A DNA stretch of 15,589 nt from Rhodoferax sp. (GCA_029865675.1 JARXAU010000210.1:1-15589), one strand, 5' to 3'; shown: positions 1 to 7,842, counted from the first letter of the stretch. Made by a program: numbers and translations. Notes: generated by a model from the letters alone, not told the origin.

Positions 1-48
1 CTCTGATAGTGCCAATTTGTTGACGAGTAAGCGTGTGACGATGTTCAT
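1..48 (-). CDS. possible 5' end of a downstream gene (partial)
   Basis: An ATG at 48-46 opens a minus-strand frame that stays open for all 16 codons to the window edge (MNIVTRLLVNKLALSE). It lies 49 bases beyond the stop of the GST gene on the same strand, so it could be the next gene of that operon. No strong ribosome binding site is visible, and 16 residues are too few to recognise a family. It may be chance. Confidence 0.3.
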   Translation of the reverse strand, partial: MNIVTRLLVNKLALSE

Positions 49-97
49 AAAGTTCTTGAGATTGGTTGAATGGAAAGTTTCTCTTCAGCGCAAAGGC

Positions 98-1270
98 CTA
101 GGGCGACGCATCAGTCTCCGGACCCCACACTTCAAAATGCCCTTTGCGCAGCACCCGCCGACGGCACCTTAGCTTGAGTACATCGGACAATCCGGTGCTC
201 GAAAAGAGATCGCGCAGTTGTCTGTCCTGCTCCGTATTCAGCCGCTGAGCCGCATCTTGCACGCGCTGAAGCAAGAACAAACGGTAAGGCATGACCAATA
301 CATCCATGCTGTGGCCACGCCATTGAACTTGCGTTATGCCAATGGCTCGCTCGCCCGGCTTGGGGTGTCCATTGGTACCGGCGGCCAGGTCGGGCCGCTT
401 GCCAAGCCAGCTGTTCGCAAATTCAACGTGAGCCGCAAGCTCGGGCAAGTAGTCTTCCGCTATGAATTGCAGCATGGCTTCTAGTGTCTGCGCGTTGTCC
501 ATGGGGTTGAGCCAATCCCTTGCTTTACCTAGGTATTCACCAGCATCGGCGTCAGGTGCATTCATACGCTCCACCCAGCGCCAGACACGCGGGGAGATTT
601 TTTTCATAAGCGATGAGGGCAGTGGGTCGCGCCCAAGGTGCGCAAACAAAGGCGCGATAAGACCGTAGTCTGCGTAGGTCGGTGTGCTACCCAGCAAGTA
701 AGGCGTATTTGCTAGGTGGCGGTCAAAGCGTTGCAGGAATTCAATGGTGCTGGCTTCTACTTCAGATAGGGTGGTGGCATTGACGCCAAAGGCCACGGTC
801 GCTGCTCGCATACGCTTGCTGGCGAATTGAAACACTTCGTTTTGTTGAGCCGTTGACGCGCCTGGGGCCAAGGTGCTCCCGAAATCGGCGCGCAGAAAAT
901 CGAGGTTGTCGGCATCGAAGTTCCAGCGATAGTGCATCGCGGACCGCAGGAGCCCTTCACCGCCGAAAAGTTCAAACAAATGGGAGAGTACGGCCAATAC
1001 CGGGTCTTCTGGCAGGGCGCGCGGCCCATGTCCCAGGCCTTTCGCCTCGAAATGGTCGATAATGACTGCGCCATCCTGCAACAGCGTGCCGTCGGGGAGT
1101 TGAACCACTGGGATGATCCAGCGCCCGATTTGGGGGAGTATCTCGGTCATGAAGCGCGGGTCACCGGCCGGGCGTTCTTCAAAGGCGATACGTTGCTTGC
1201 GCAGATAGGAGCGCACCTTGGCGGTGTAAAGCGAGCCGGGCATACCATACAAGACGGGCAGTGTTTGCAT
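98..1270 (-). CDS. glutathione S-transferase family protein, long form (390 aa)
   Basis: This is a cytosolic GST-fold protein. Residues 1-85 look like the thioredoxin-like N-terminal domain, with an LYGMPGS-x5-VRSYLRK segment; Ser13 sits where the activating Ser/Tyr/Cys is usually found. A GTLLQDGAVIIDHFE segment stands at the glutathione gamma-Glu binding site. An all-helical C-terminal domain follows, with the family-like stretch PYLLGSTPTYADYGLIAPL. About 130 further residues make it much longer than the usual 200-230 aa; their role is unknown. ATG 1270-1268 was chosen over an in-frame TTG at 1276 because it lies 2 bases after the sulfatase stop, which suggests translational coupling. A truncated paralogue lies at 6998-7441. 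The family assignment is fairly safe. The substrate, and even glutathione transfer activity, is inference. Confidence 0.85.
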   Translation of the reverse strand: MQTLPVLYGMPGSLYTAKVRSYLRKQRIAFEERPAGDPRFMTEILPQIGRWIIPVVQLPDGTLLQDGAVIIDHFEAKGLGHGPRALPEDPVLAVLSHLFELFGGEGLLRSAMHYRWNFDADNLDFLRADFGSTLAPGASTAQQNEVFQFASKRMRAATVAFGVNATTLSEVEASTIEFLQRFDRHLANTPYLLGSTPTYADYGLIAPLFAHLGRDPLPSSLMKKISPRVWRWVERMNAPDADAGEYLGKARDWLNPMDNAQTLEAMLQFIAEDYLPELAAHVEFANSWLGKRPDLAAGTNGHPKPGERAIGITQVQWRGHSMDVLVMPYRLFLLQRVQDAAQRLNTEQDRQLRDLFSSTGLSDVLKLRCRRRVLRKGHFEVWGPETDASP

Positions 1271-1272
1271 AA

Positions 1273-2952
1273 TCAATTAGCGTAATAAATGTAATCTTCG
1301 TTGGGCACGGGCGGTGCCTTGAGGGTGCGGTCGATGGCGATGGCACCTTCTCCCAGCGATGGCCAAAGTGGTTTCACCTGTTCCTTTTCCCATGCCGCCA
1401 GCTGCGCCTTCATGGAGGCTAGCTGTGCCGGTTCCTTGGTGGCGAGGTTGTTGCGTTCGGTGGGGTCTACAGACAGCTGATACAGCCAGTCCTTCTTGGG
1501 CCGCTCGGTGACCTGCAGTTTCCAATCCTGGGTGCGCACCACGCGGTACTCGGCGGTGCGCCAAAAAAGTGCTTCATGCGCTGAGCCCTTGGCCATTCCG
1601 GTCGTGAAGGGCAGTAGATTGACACCATCTATGGGTCGGTCCTTTGGAACTTCCAGTTTCGCAGCGGCCGCAGCGGTAGCAAACACATCAAAGTGATTGA
1701 CTGCTGTATTCACCTTCACACCTTTGGGAATTGCAGCAGGCCAGCGCATAAAGAAGGGCACGCGGATTCCACCTTCAAAAAAAGTAGCCTTCCAGCCACG
1801 GTAGGGTGCGTTGACCCCATCCACTCCAATGTAATGGGCGCCGCCGTTGTCGCTGGTGAATATCACCAGTGTGTTGTCGTCGACACCCTGGTCTTTGAGC
1901 GCCTGCAGCACGCGTCCGATGTTGCGGTCTAGGTTGCGGATCATTGCGGCGTACACCCGCGTAGCGTGATCAGGTATGAAGCTCAGTGCATCGAAGTCTT
2001 CCCGCGTGGCCTGCAAAGGAGTGTGTGGCGCGTTGTAAGCAAGGTACATGAAGAAAGGTCTGCTCTTATTGGTTTCCACGACCTTCACAGCCTCGTCAGT
2101 AAGGTAGTCGGTCAAGTATTTGGGGGGTTGAAACGGTTTGCCGCTATTGAAGCGCACCCCCCAGGGCTCGGCTGCCCACAAAAATTTGTCAATGTTGTCA
2201 AAGTCCTGTCTCGAGTTCACGACGTTTGGGTCTTTGGTTGGCAGGTACATGGATCCACCATGAAGCAGCGAGAGCGACTCGTTAAAACCATGGCTGTAGG
2301 GTCGGAATTGCGGACTGTCGCCCAAGTGCCATTTGCCTAGGTGCACCGAGTGGTACCCACCTCCTTGAAGTAGCTTGGCCAGGGTAATTTCCTTGGTTGG
2401 CAAGCCCATATCCTCATAGGCGATGAGGTCCTTTTCACGCTCTGCGTGGTAAACGGCCGAATGCTGCTGTTGCGGATCAGGAATACCCACAACCAGCTTC
2501 ATGAATTGCTTGGGTGTCGGCGTGAACTCAAAGCCAAAGCGCGTAGCGTAGCGACCAGTCATCAGAGAGGCGCGCGATGGTGCACAGGTTGCGTTTGCCG
2601 AGTAGCCGTTAGTGAAGTGAGCGCCTTGCGAAGCGATGCTGTCGATATGCGGAGTGGCTACCTTGCCACCAGCGACGCCCCCGCCATTAAGAGTAATGTC
2701 GTTAAATCCCAAGTCGTCCGCCATAATCAAAATGATGTTGGGGGGTCTGCGGGCCGAACCTGTTGCCGTGTTATCGGCGCTAACGCCAACAGGAGCGGCC
2801 TGCCACTCAATGGTCTGCGTTGGGCCATAGCTCTTGCGAACGACGTACTTCACCATCAGCAGCGCGACGCCAGCAGTTCCGCCTACGGCGAAGAAGCCTG
2901 CGGCTCCAAGCACCAAAACGAGCACCAATGCCCAGGTCGATTTTTTTAACAT
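1273..2952 (-). CDS. membrane-anchored sulfatase (arylsulfatase family, Cys type)
   Basis: This is a 559-aa sulfatase of the alkaline phosphatase superfamily, which hydrolyses sulfate esters. A hydrophobic segment at about residues 7-35 would export or anchor it, with the catalytic domain in the periplasm. Metal-binding Asp79-Asp80 lie in IILIMADDLG. Cys123 in CAPSR is the residue that a formylglycine-generating enzyme would modify. Further family motifs are GKWHLG (206-211; K207, H209), APH (H310), SDNGG (D368, N369) and Lys388 in the GWKATFFEGGIRVP segment. All usual active-site residues are present, so it should be active if matured; no maturase gene is in the window. AGGAGA stands 8 bases before the ATG. 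It is the first gene of a two-gene unit with the GST and is driven by a near-consensus promoter at 3042-3070. Whether it acts on aryl or alkyl sulfates cannot be told. Confidence 0.93.
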   Translation of the reverse strand: MLKKSTWALVLVLVLGAAGFFAVGGTAGVALLMVKYVVRKSYGPTQTIEWQAAPVGVSADNTATGSARRPPNIILIMADDLGFNDITLNGGGVAGGKVATPHIDSIASQGAHFTNGYSANATCAPSRASLMTGRYATRFGFEFTPTPKQFMKLVVGIPDPQQQHSAVYHAEREKDLIAYEDMGLPTKEITLAKLLQGGGYHSVHLGKWHLGDSPQFRPYSHGFNESLSLLHGGSMYLPTKDPNVVNSRQDFDNIDKFLWAAEPWGVRFNSGKPFQPPKYLTDYLTDEAVKVVETNKSRPFFMYLAYNAPHTPLQATREDFDALSFIPDHATRVYAAMIRNLDRNIGRVLQALKDQGVDDNTLVIFTSDNGGAHYIGVDGVNAPYRGWKATFFEGGIRVPFFMRWPAAIPKGVKVNTAVNHFDVFATAAAAAKLEVPKDRPIDGVNLLPFTTGMAKGSAHEALFWRTAEYRVVRTQDWKLQVTERPKKDWLYQLSVDPTERNNLATKEPAQLASMKAQLAAWEKEQVKPLWPSLGEGAIAIDRTLKAPPVPNEDYIYYAN

Positions 2953-3041
2953 GTCCGACGTCTCCTGTCCATTTGTCTGCCCCAGCGCATGCGCCTAGAA
3001 GCAACGCACACCCACCATCTCCGTGTCAATCTCGCTCACTG

Positions 3042-3070
3042 ATCATATGTTGTGACATTTGTAGTGTCAA
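3042..3070 (-). promoter_or_regulatory. sigma70-type promoter for the sulfatase-GST unit
   Basis: Read on the minus strand, TTGACA (3070-3065) and TATGAT (3047-3042) are separated by exactly 17 bases. That is one mismatch from the full consensus. Transcription would begin near 3035 and give a leader of about 80 bases. The -35 box and spacer are entirely covered by the inverted repeat at 3053-3069, the arrangement of a repressed promoter. Confidence 0.75.
3053..3069. promoter_or_regulatory. operator 1 (TGACA-N7-TGTCA inverted repeat)
   Basis: The plus strand reads TGACATTTGTAGTGTCA. Its reverse complement, TGACACTACAAATGTCA, differs from operator 3 at 10129-10145 only at the central base. The size and symmetry fit a dimeric repressor such as a TetR-family protein; that is inference, and no regulator gene is in the window. 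It overlaps the sulfatase promoter and lies 150 bases before the divergent acyl-CoA-binding protein gene. Confidence 0.7.
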
Positions 3071-3123
3071 ATTATCGAACGATTTTTTTATGTCAATCGT
3101 TTCCGTGATGTAAGCGATTTGTC

Positions 3124-3137
3124 CAGGGTTTACCCTG
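3124..3137. repeat. 14-bp palindrome CAGGGTTTACCCTG
   Basis: Two 6-base arms (CAGGGT / ACCCTG) flank a TT centre, in the divergent intergenic region between operators 1 and 2. It could be a second regulator site or a copy of a dispersed intergenic repeat. Nothing else identifies it. Confidence 0.4.
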
Positions 3138-3158
3138 ATCGCAGAACGAAAAATGTTG

Positions 3159-3175
3159 TGGCAATATCAGTGTCA
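3159..3175. promoter_or_regulatory. operator 2, degenerate copy before the acyl-CoA-binding protein gene
   Basis: TGGCAATATCAGTGTCA has the same 5-7-5 layout as operators 1 and 3. Its reverse complement, TGACACTGATATTGCCA, matches operator 3 at 12 of 17 positions, including the first seven. It ends 43 bases before the acyl-CoA-binding protein ATG, where a promoter should be. Possible weak -10 hexamers (TATATT at 3177-3182, TATTTT at 3179-3184) follow directly. It is weaker evidence than the other two sites. Confidence 0.45.
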
Positions 3176-3218
3176 ATATATTTTTCATAGTGCTTTTTTG
3201 CAGAAATTGGAGTACCTC

Positions 3219-3479
3219 ATGTCAGATCTGAATCAACAATTCCTAGATGCCCTAGCAGCCTCAAAATCCATGTCGAGCCGTCCTGACAATGAAACGATGT
3301 TGACGCTGTACGCACTTTATAAACAAGGCACCCAGGGCGATGCTCCGTCCGAAGGACCCGGAGACATGATGGGTATGTTCAAACACAAAGCTTGGGCCGG
3401 GCTTGTAGGCTTGTCGCAAGAAGGCGCTCAACGCAGGTATGTGGAACTGGTGAATTCGCTTCTTGCAGCCAGGGGTTGA
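3219..3479 (+). CDS. acyl-CoA-binding protein (ACBP)
   Basis: This 86-aa cytosolic four-helix protein binds long-chain acyl-CoA esters. The helix-2 signature YALYKQGTQGD places Tyr31, Tyr34 and Lys35 where the family contacts the CoA adenine and phosphates. Lys55/Lys57 in MFKHKAW and Tyr74 in RRYVELV match the other ligand-binding positions. The length is typical of the family. ATG 3219 was chosen over an upstream in-frame start because GGAG stands 6 bases before it and the family begins close to this point. ACBPs are common in eukaryotes and patchy in bacteria. Here it heads a plus-strand unit with a membrane protein (8-base gap) and the acyl-CoA ligase, so it probably buffers the ligase product. 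Operator 2 lies just upstream. Confidence 0.92.
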   Translation: MSDLNQQFLDALAASKSMSSRPDNETMLTLYALYKQGTQGDAPSEGPGDMMGMFKHKAWAGLVGLSQEGAQRRYVELVNSLLAARG

Positions 3480-3487
3480 GGCGCGGC

Positions 3488-3928
3488 ATGTCCTTCGACG
3501 AATTGCTCCCTCGCACCAGCCTGCACTACAGAGGGTCGCGCTGGGCTTTGTGGTTCTTTGCGCTTGTCACCGTCACCAGTACTGCGCGCAGCTTGGTGCA
3601 CTTGTTTGCACCCGATGGGGGGGCCGGCAGCATCGCGCACATCGCGCTCAACGTCGCTGGAGGCTCCAACATTGTGGCCATATTCTCCCAATGGGGTGCC
3701 AGCCAATTGCTCCTGGCCTGCGTGCAGTGGGTGGTGTTGCTTCGGTATCGGTTTTTGATGCCTGCAATGTTGGCTTTGGTTGCATTGGAGCAGTTGTTGC
3801 GCTTGTTGGCTGGCTACTTAAAGCCCTTGCAGGTCGAGTCAGCTCCCCCTGGGGCCTATGGAACTTACATCATTCTTGCCCTATCCCTTGTGTTTTTGCT
3901 GTTGTCCTTGCGTCCGCAGCGGCCCTAG
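3488..3928 (+). CDS. small integral membrane protein 1, unknown function
   Basis: This 146-aa protein has about four hydrophobic segments, at roughly residues 14-34, 60-82, 86-106 and 122-142. ATG 3488 gives a short polar N-terminus (MSFDELLPRTSLHYRG) ahead of the first segment; a GAGGCG stretch lies 5 bases before it. It follows the ACBP stop by 8 bases and precedes the ligase by 69, so it is probably co-transcribed with both. I do not recognise a named family. It shares a recognisable pattern with the product of 7466-7816 (GAGSIAHI / GAESIAGL, then QWGASQLLL / WLGASQIRWGL, then a similar hydrophobic tail). The two are therefore divergent paralogues, each sitting beside acyl-CoA or dehalogenase genes. 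Confidence 0.75.
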   Translation: MSFDELLPRTSLHYRGSRWALWFFALVTVTSTARSLVHLFAPDGGAGSIAHIALNVAGGSNIVAIFSQWGASQLLLACVQWVVLLRYRFLMPAMLALVALEQLLRLLAGYLKPLQVESAPPGAYGTYIILALSLVFLLLSLRPQRP

Positions 3929-3997
3929 TCTGACCAAGCGCTTTGCCTGATTGTTTCGCTCACTGTTCCACATATCAAAGAAAAAAGGGTGTTCGCA

Positions 3998-5674
3998 ATG
4001 GATAAGATTTGGCTCAAAAGCTATCCGCCTGGCGTTCCGCACGAAATCGACGCTCACGCGCTGGGCTCCATTTCCGATTACGTTGAAGCTGCGGTAGCAA
4101 AGTTCCCACACCGCAACGCTTTTGCCAGCGGCGCAACGGGCGTGGCGCTGACATACCGACAAATCGACACCTTGAGCCTGCAGGTGGCGGCCTATTTCCA
4201 GTCGGTGTTGCGGCTTCCCAAAGGAGCGAGGGTTGCGCTGATGATGCCTAACCTGCTGCAATACCCGGTCTGCCTATTTGGGCTGCTGCGCGCGGGATAT
4301 GTAGTGGTCAATGTCAACCCCATGTACACGCCGCGCGAATTGGAGCACCAGCTCAAGGACTCGGGTGCTGAAGCAATGGTCGTTATTGAGGTCTTCGCGC
4401 ACACGCTGGAGAAGGTCATTGCCAATACCAAGGTCAAGCACGTGTTAGTCACCGGGCTGACCGACATGCTACCGTGGTCAAAGCGGGTGGTTGGAAATTT
4501 CCTGATTCGCCACGTCAAAAAAGCTATCCCGCCCTACAGCTTGCCGGACAGCGTGAGCTTGCGCGAGGCGTTGGCGCTGGGTTCGCAGGCAGTCTTTCAC
4601 CCTGTGACTTTCGAAGCCGATGATTTGGCCTTTCTTCAATACACCGGCGGAACGACGGGTGTCTCCAAAGGTGCCATGTTGACGCACCGTAACGTGCTGT
4701 CCAACGTAGAGCAGGGAAGGGTCTGGTTTGACCCCATCATTGACAAGACCGAGAGCATGATAGGCATCATCGCCATTCCGCTGTATCACATCTACGCGCT
4801 AGGCACTTGTCTGAGCGGTTTAAACACAGGAGGCACAAATGTGCTGGTATCTGATCCACGCAACATACCGGCTTTTGTAAAAGTTTTGTCGCAATACAAA
4901 TTTGCCAGTCTGCCCGGTGTCAACACACTTTTCATCGGCTTATTGAACGACCCCAAATTCGCCAAACTCGACTTTAGCAAGCTGATTTTCGGTGTCGGTG
5001 GCGGGGCCGCCACACAGCGCGCCGTCGCCGAGCAGTGGCAAAAGGTGACTTCAAAGCCTTTGCTTGAAGGATATGGCCTTACGGAGTGTTCCCCATCGGT
5101 GAGTGTCAACCCGTTTAACGTCAAGGAGTTCCGCGGTGGTATCGGTTTTCCCTTGCCCTCCACCGAGGTGTCGATACGCAATGGAGACGGTGTGGAGCTA
5201 CCGATCGGTCAACGCGGCGAACTCTGCGTGCGCGGCCCCCAGGTGATGAAGGGCTATTGGCAACGTCCCAATGAGACGGCTGCCGTCATGACGACCGACG
5301 GGTTCTTGCGCACCGGCGATATTGCCGTCATGGAGGAGGACGGCTACCTGAAGATCGTGGACCGGATCAAGGACATGATTCTCGTATCTGGCTTCAACGT
5401 CTATCCCAACGAGGTGGAAGAGGTGGTCATGATGCATCCGGGCGTGCTGGAAGTTGCTGCCGTAGGCAGGACCAGCGCCGATACAGGGGAGAAGATTAAG
5501 CTCTTTGTGGTCAAAAAATCGCCTGCACTGACCAAAGAGATGCTGATCACGCATTGCCGCGAAAACCTTACCGCCTACAAAGTTCCCCGCGAGGTAGAGT
5601 TTTTGGACGAACTACCCAAGAGTCCCGTGGGCAAGATATTGCGCCGCGAGTTGCGTGAGCGCGACCGAGTCTAA
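3998..5674 (+). CDS. fadD: long-chain fatty-acid--CoA ligase (FadD type)
   Basis: This 558-aa adenylate-forming enzyme joins a carboxylic acid to CoA using ATP, at the membrane or in the cytosol. The ATP/AMP motif YTGGTTGVSKGA lies at about 215-226, GYGLTE at 358-363, the RTGD motif at 438-441 and VDRIKD at 454-459. The C-terminal PKSPVGKILRR carries the catalytic Lys546. The FadD/FACS signature region covers roughly 434-458. The start MDKIWLKSYPPGVP aligns with E. coli FadD (MKKVWLNRYPADVP). ATG 3998, with AAGGG 8 bases upstream, is therefore preferred to the GTG at 3989. Its place downstream of an ACBP gene supports long-chain acyl substrates, but the dehalogenase and sulfatase context leaves room for a substituted acid. 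Confidence is high for the family and moderate for chain length. Confidence 0.95.
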   Translation: MDKIWLKSYPPGVPHEIDAHALGSISDYVEAAVAKFPHRNAFASGATGVALTYRQIDTLSLQVAAYFQSVLRLPKGARVALMMPNLLQYPVCLFGLLRAGYVVVNVNPMYTPRELEHQLKDSGAEAMVVIEVFAHTLEKVIANTKVKHVLVTGLTDMLPWSKRVVGNFLIRHVKKAIPPYSLPDSVSLREALALGSQAVFHPVTFEADDLAFLQYTGGTTGVSKGAMLTHRNVLSNVEQGRVWFDPIIDKTESMIGIIAIPLYHIYALGTCLSGLNTGGTNVLVSDPRNIPAFVKVLSQYKFASLPGVNTLFIGLLNDPKFAKLDFSKLIFGVGGGAATQRAVAEQWQKVTSKPLLEGYGLTECSPSVSVNPFNVKEFRGGIGFPLPSTEVSIRNGDGVELPIGQRGELCVRGPQVMKGYWQRPNETAAVMTTDGFLRTGDIAVMEEDGYLKIVDRIKDMILVSGFNVYPNEVEEVVMMHPGVLEVAAVGRTSADTGEKIKLFVVKKSPALTKEMLITHCRENLTAYKVPREVEFLDELPKSPVGKILRRELRERDRV

Positions 5675-5743
5675 AGCCCGCTACGTTCTGCACCGGTCAC
5701 GAGGTGGTCAACGGTCCTTGATCAACACGCAGTGCATTGCCTT

Positions 5744-5779
5744 GCCTCGGGCTAACTCGGATGAGGCCTCGGGTAACTC
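5744..5779. repeat. short imperfect direct repeat in the convergent gap
   Basis: GCCTCGGGCTAACTC (5744-5758) recurs as GCCTCGGGTAACTC (5766-5779) with one base missing. It lies in the 216-base gap between the convergent ligase and hydrolase 1 genes, where no clear hairpin-plus-T-run terminator is visible. Confidence 0.4.
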
Positions 5780-5890
5780 CAGGCCCACTCAAGCAGACGG
5801 TACTGTCAGGGCCGCGCGCCGATTAAGGCGACGGCGGCAATACCCCTGTCGTTATTTAGAGAATAGCTTCCAATTTCTCTGCAACTTTCA

Positions 5891-6799
5891 TCAGGCCCTA
5901 CCTCGCTTCACCGCACCATCGATGATGGCCACAATGTCGTCTGGGCTGTCTTCTTGCAAGAAGTGGCCGCCTTTGAGCGTGACGTGTGCTTGGCCCTTGG
6001 TGCCGGGGATGAACTTCTGGAAAACAAGGTCGCCCCCTTTGGTGACGGGGTCGTTGTCGCTGAAAGTGGTGATGAAAGGTTTGTCAAACGCAGACAGCAC
6101 TTCCCAGGCCGCTTTGTTTTCGGCCACCGAGGCATGCTGTGGCGTGATGGGTACCAGCGTGGGGAACTGGCAGGCGCCCGCCTTGTAAGTGACGTCGGGA
6201 AAGGGCGCGTCGTAGGCCGCTATCTCCTCGCGGCTGAGCTTGCGGGTCACACCCATGGCAACGATCTGGCCAATAGGGAGGTCGTTGGTACTTTGGCTAA
6301 AGGCGAGCCAATCCAAAAACCCCTTTCCCGGGTCGTTTCCCACTGGAAGCATGGTGTTGCCGGCAAGGACGCGGGCAAAACGGTCCGGGAAAGCGGCAAC
6401 CAGGCGCAGCCCGAGCAGGCCGCCCCAGTCTTGGCAAAAAAGGGTAATGTCCCGCAGGTCCATGGTCGTGAGCCAGGTGCTCAGCCACGCCACGTGGCGT
6501 TCGTAGGTGTAGTCGCTTCGGTCGGCGAGTTTGTCCGAACGGCCAAAGCCGATCAGGTCCGGGGCAACAACGCGGTAGCCTAGTTCAACGAGTTTCGGAA
6601 TGATGTGGCGGTACAGGTACGACCATGTCGGCTCGCCGTGCGTCAGCAGGACGGTAGGGCCGTCTCGTGGGCCTTCGTCCACATAGGCTATCCGCAAGGA
6701 TTGGCCGGTGGTTGCATCGCTAATTTCGGCGTAGTGGGCTTGGAAAGGCCAGTCCAGCAGGTTTTCAAAGCGGGAATCTGGGGTGCGCAGAATGTTCAT
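5891..6799 (-). CDS. haloalkane dehalogenase-like alpha/beta hydrolase 1 (HLD-I type)
   Basis: This 302-aa cytosolic hydrolase would cleave a carbon-halogen bond to give an alcohol and halide. It resembles DhlA/HLD-I enzymes along its length: LRTPDSRF at the N-terminus, HGEPTWSYLYR (H54, G55, E56, P57) and the nucleophile elbow QDWGG with Asp124. Trp125 and probably Trp164 are candidate halide-binding tryptophans. Asp250 in SDNDPVT (or Asp248) is the likely acid and His279 in GGHFLQED the base. Glu56, Asp124 and Trp125 fall at the same numbers as in DhlA. AAGGAC lies 8 bases before the ATG. It is the last gene of the minus-strand run and paralogous to 7893-8795. Epoxide hydrolases share the fold, but the QDWGG tryptophan and HGEP favour a dehalogenase. 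The substrate is unknown. Confidence 0.88.
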   Translation of the reverse strand: MNILRTPDSRFENLLDWPFQAHYAEISDATTGQSLRIAYVDEGPRDGPTVLLTHGEPTWSYLYRHIIPKLVELGYRVVAPDLIGFGRSDKLADRSDYTYERHVAWLSTWLTTMDLRDITLFCQDWGGLLGLRLVAAFPDRFARVLAGNTMLPVGNDPGKGFLDWLAFSQSTNDLPIGQIVAMGVTRKLSREEIAAYDAPFPDVTYKAGACQFPTLVPITPQHASVAENKAAWEVLSAFDKPFITTFSDNDPVTKGGDLVFQKFIPGTKGQAHVTLKGGHFLQEDSPDDIVAIIDGAVKRGRA

Positions 6800-6894
6800 G
6801 TGGTGGCGTCCTTGTAAAGAAAGAAAAAGGAGTGAGAAAGTGGGGCTGTGTCATCCAGGGCATCTCTTCAAAACCTACATCGTTAGCGATGCCC

Positions 6895-6954
6895 CATAGC
6901 AAGCTTGGCGGTGACCTGTTCGTCCATAGCAAGCTTGGCGGTGACTTGTTCGTC
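6895..6954. repeat. tandem 30-bp direct repeat, two copies
   Basis: The units at 6895-6924 and 6925-6954 are identical except for one C/T. The unit length is a multiple of three. On the minus strand the repeat is part of a 24-codon frame (6957-6883) that reads MDEQVTAKLA twice, then MGHR and a stop. That frame has no ribosome binding site. The array sits just past the point where the GST fragment loses similarity to its paralogue, so it may mark the deletion scar. Confidence 0.8.
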
Positions 6955-6957
6955 CAT

Positions 6958-6986
6958 CGCGCGGAGCAGCGCGTTTGCTCAGCAAA
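6958..6986. other. two adjacent short inverted repeats
   Basis: CGCGC-N6-GCGCG (6958-6973) is followed directly by TTTGC-TCA-GCAAA (6974-6986). Both lie between the GST fragment stop and the tandem repeat. No T-run follows on either strand, so a terminator is unlikely. They may belong to a mobile or recombination remnant. Confidence 0.4.
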
Positions 6987-6997
6987 CCAGTAGTCAC

Positions 6998-7441
6998 CTA
7001 GGCGGCCGCACGGTGGGTTAGGCCGAACTGGTGTCGCAAGAATGATTCGTTGTAGTCGCGGTAGCTCCATCGATCGTGCATACTTGCGCGCACCAACCCT
7101 TCCCCGCCAAAGAGGTCGAGCGCGCGTGCGACCATGTATTGCAGCGGTTGTTTCGGGTGGACACAAAAGTGAGCGTGACCGTTTTGCTCTAAGCGGTCGA
7201 TGATGTCAGCGGTGTCCTGTACCAAGGTACCGTCGGAAAACCGAATCACGGAATTGATGAAGCGCTTGACCTTGGGCATCGCCTCGCTTTGGAATAGCGG
7301 GTCTGTGGATAGGCGTTCTAGGAAAGGGATAGCCGGCTTGCGAAGATAGCTGCGGATCTTGCCGACCCAAAGACCCACCGGGGCACGGTAGAGGGTGAGC
7401 GCAAGGCGACTGTCGACATTGGCTGCGATTGCTCGGGGCAT
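6998..7441 (-). pseudogene. C-terminally truncated GST paralogue
   Basis: This 147-aa frame aligns with the first ~140 residues of the 390-aa GST at 98-1270. Shared stretches include VRSYLRK / IRSYLRK, DGTLLQDGAVIIDHFE / DGTLVQDTADIIDRLE, LFGGEGLLRSAMHYRW / LFGGEGLVRASMHDRW, and FLRADFG / FLRHQFG. It then ends with LTHRAAA and TAG, so most of the helical domain and the whole C-terminal extension are missing. The residue at the GST Ser13 position is not Ser here (APVGLWVGK). The downstream DNA (inverted repeats, then a tandem repeat) shows no continuation in any frame I checked. It starts 25 bases after the stop of the membrane protein gene, in the same operon. It may be non-functional, or survive as a lone thioredoxin-fold domain. 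Confidence 0.7.
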
Positions 7442-7465
7442 AGGGTATTTGCCGTGTTGGAGGTG

Positions 7466-7816
7466 TTAGACCTTGCGGGTACGCGCCTTAAACATGAAGA
7501 ACACACCGAAGGGAAGTAGAGCCAAACTGGCGTAGTGCTCAGGTGGCCGGTGCCGAACCATGCCATTTCTAGCCCACCAGCGCGGCAGTAGTCGGCTGCG
7601 CTGAAGAACAGTCAGCAGCAAATGCAAGGGCACCAGCATGGTGGACTGCAGTGCGACAGCACGCAGGAGTAGACCCCAGCGGATCTGGCTAGCGCCGAGC
7701 CAGGCAAAGACACCAATCACCGCCTCGCATTGCGCTTCCAGCTTCAGCCCAGCGATCGACTCAGCGCCCCGGTCGTTCTTGAAATCATGTGCAAGTCCTG
7801 GAATCACGGTCAACAC
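7466..7816 (-). CDS. small membrane protein 2, with an apparent 5' frameshift
   Basis: The product is at least 116 aa and hydrophobic, with no recognised family. It is a divergent paralogue of the membrane protein at 3488-3928 (shared GAESIAGL / GAGSIAHI and GASQ segments). The only standard start in this frame is GTG 7816, which falls inside what looks like the first membrane segment (FFSLIFLGWCGVLTVIPG). The frame stays open upstream to 7906 without ATG, GTG or TTG. A second frame begins with GTG 7896-7894, overlapping the hydrolase 2 stop as GTGA, and has an ATG at 7857. It enters this frame if the ribosome slips by -1 at a run of seven T (7849-7843). The true gene is therefore probably 7896-7466, read through a frameshift, or carrying a mutation or a sequencing indel. 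Confidence 0.6.
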   Translation of the reverse strand: MLTVIPGLAHDFKNDRGAESIAGLKLEAQCEAVIGVFAWLGASQIRWGLLLRAVALQSTMLVPLHLLLTVLQRSRLLPRWWARNGMVRHRPPEHYASLALLPFGVFFMFKARTRKV

Positions 7817-7842
7817 CCCGCACCAGCCGAGAAAGATGAGTG

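Noticed and set aside
2446..2949. 167-codon plus-strand frame inside the sulfatase region
   Set aside because: It is antisense to a sulfatase with complete active-site motifs and has no independent support.
5853..5882. AGAGAA / TTCTCT hairpin as a terminator for hydrolase 1
   Set aside because: The loop is long (11 bases), the stem is AT-rich and no T-run follows on the minus strand.
6840..6870. TGTCA near 6851 as a fourth operator before hydrolase 1
   Set aside because: Only one half-site is present and no TGACA lies at the required 7-base spacing.
6895..6954. CRISPR-like array
   Set aside because: There are only two directly abutting 30-bp units with no spacers and no cas genes: a tandem duplication, not a CRISPR.
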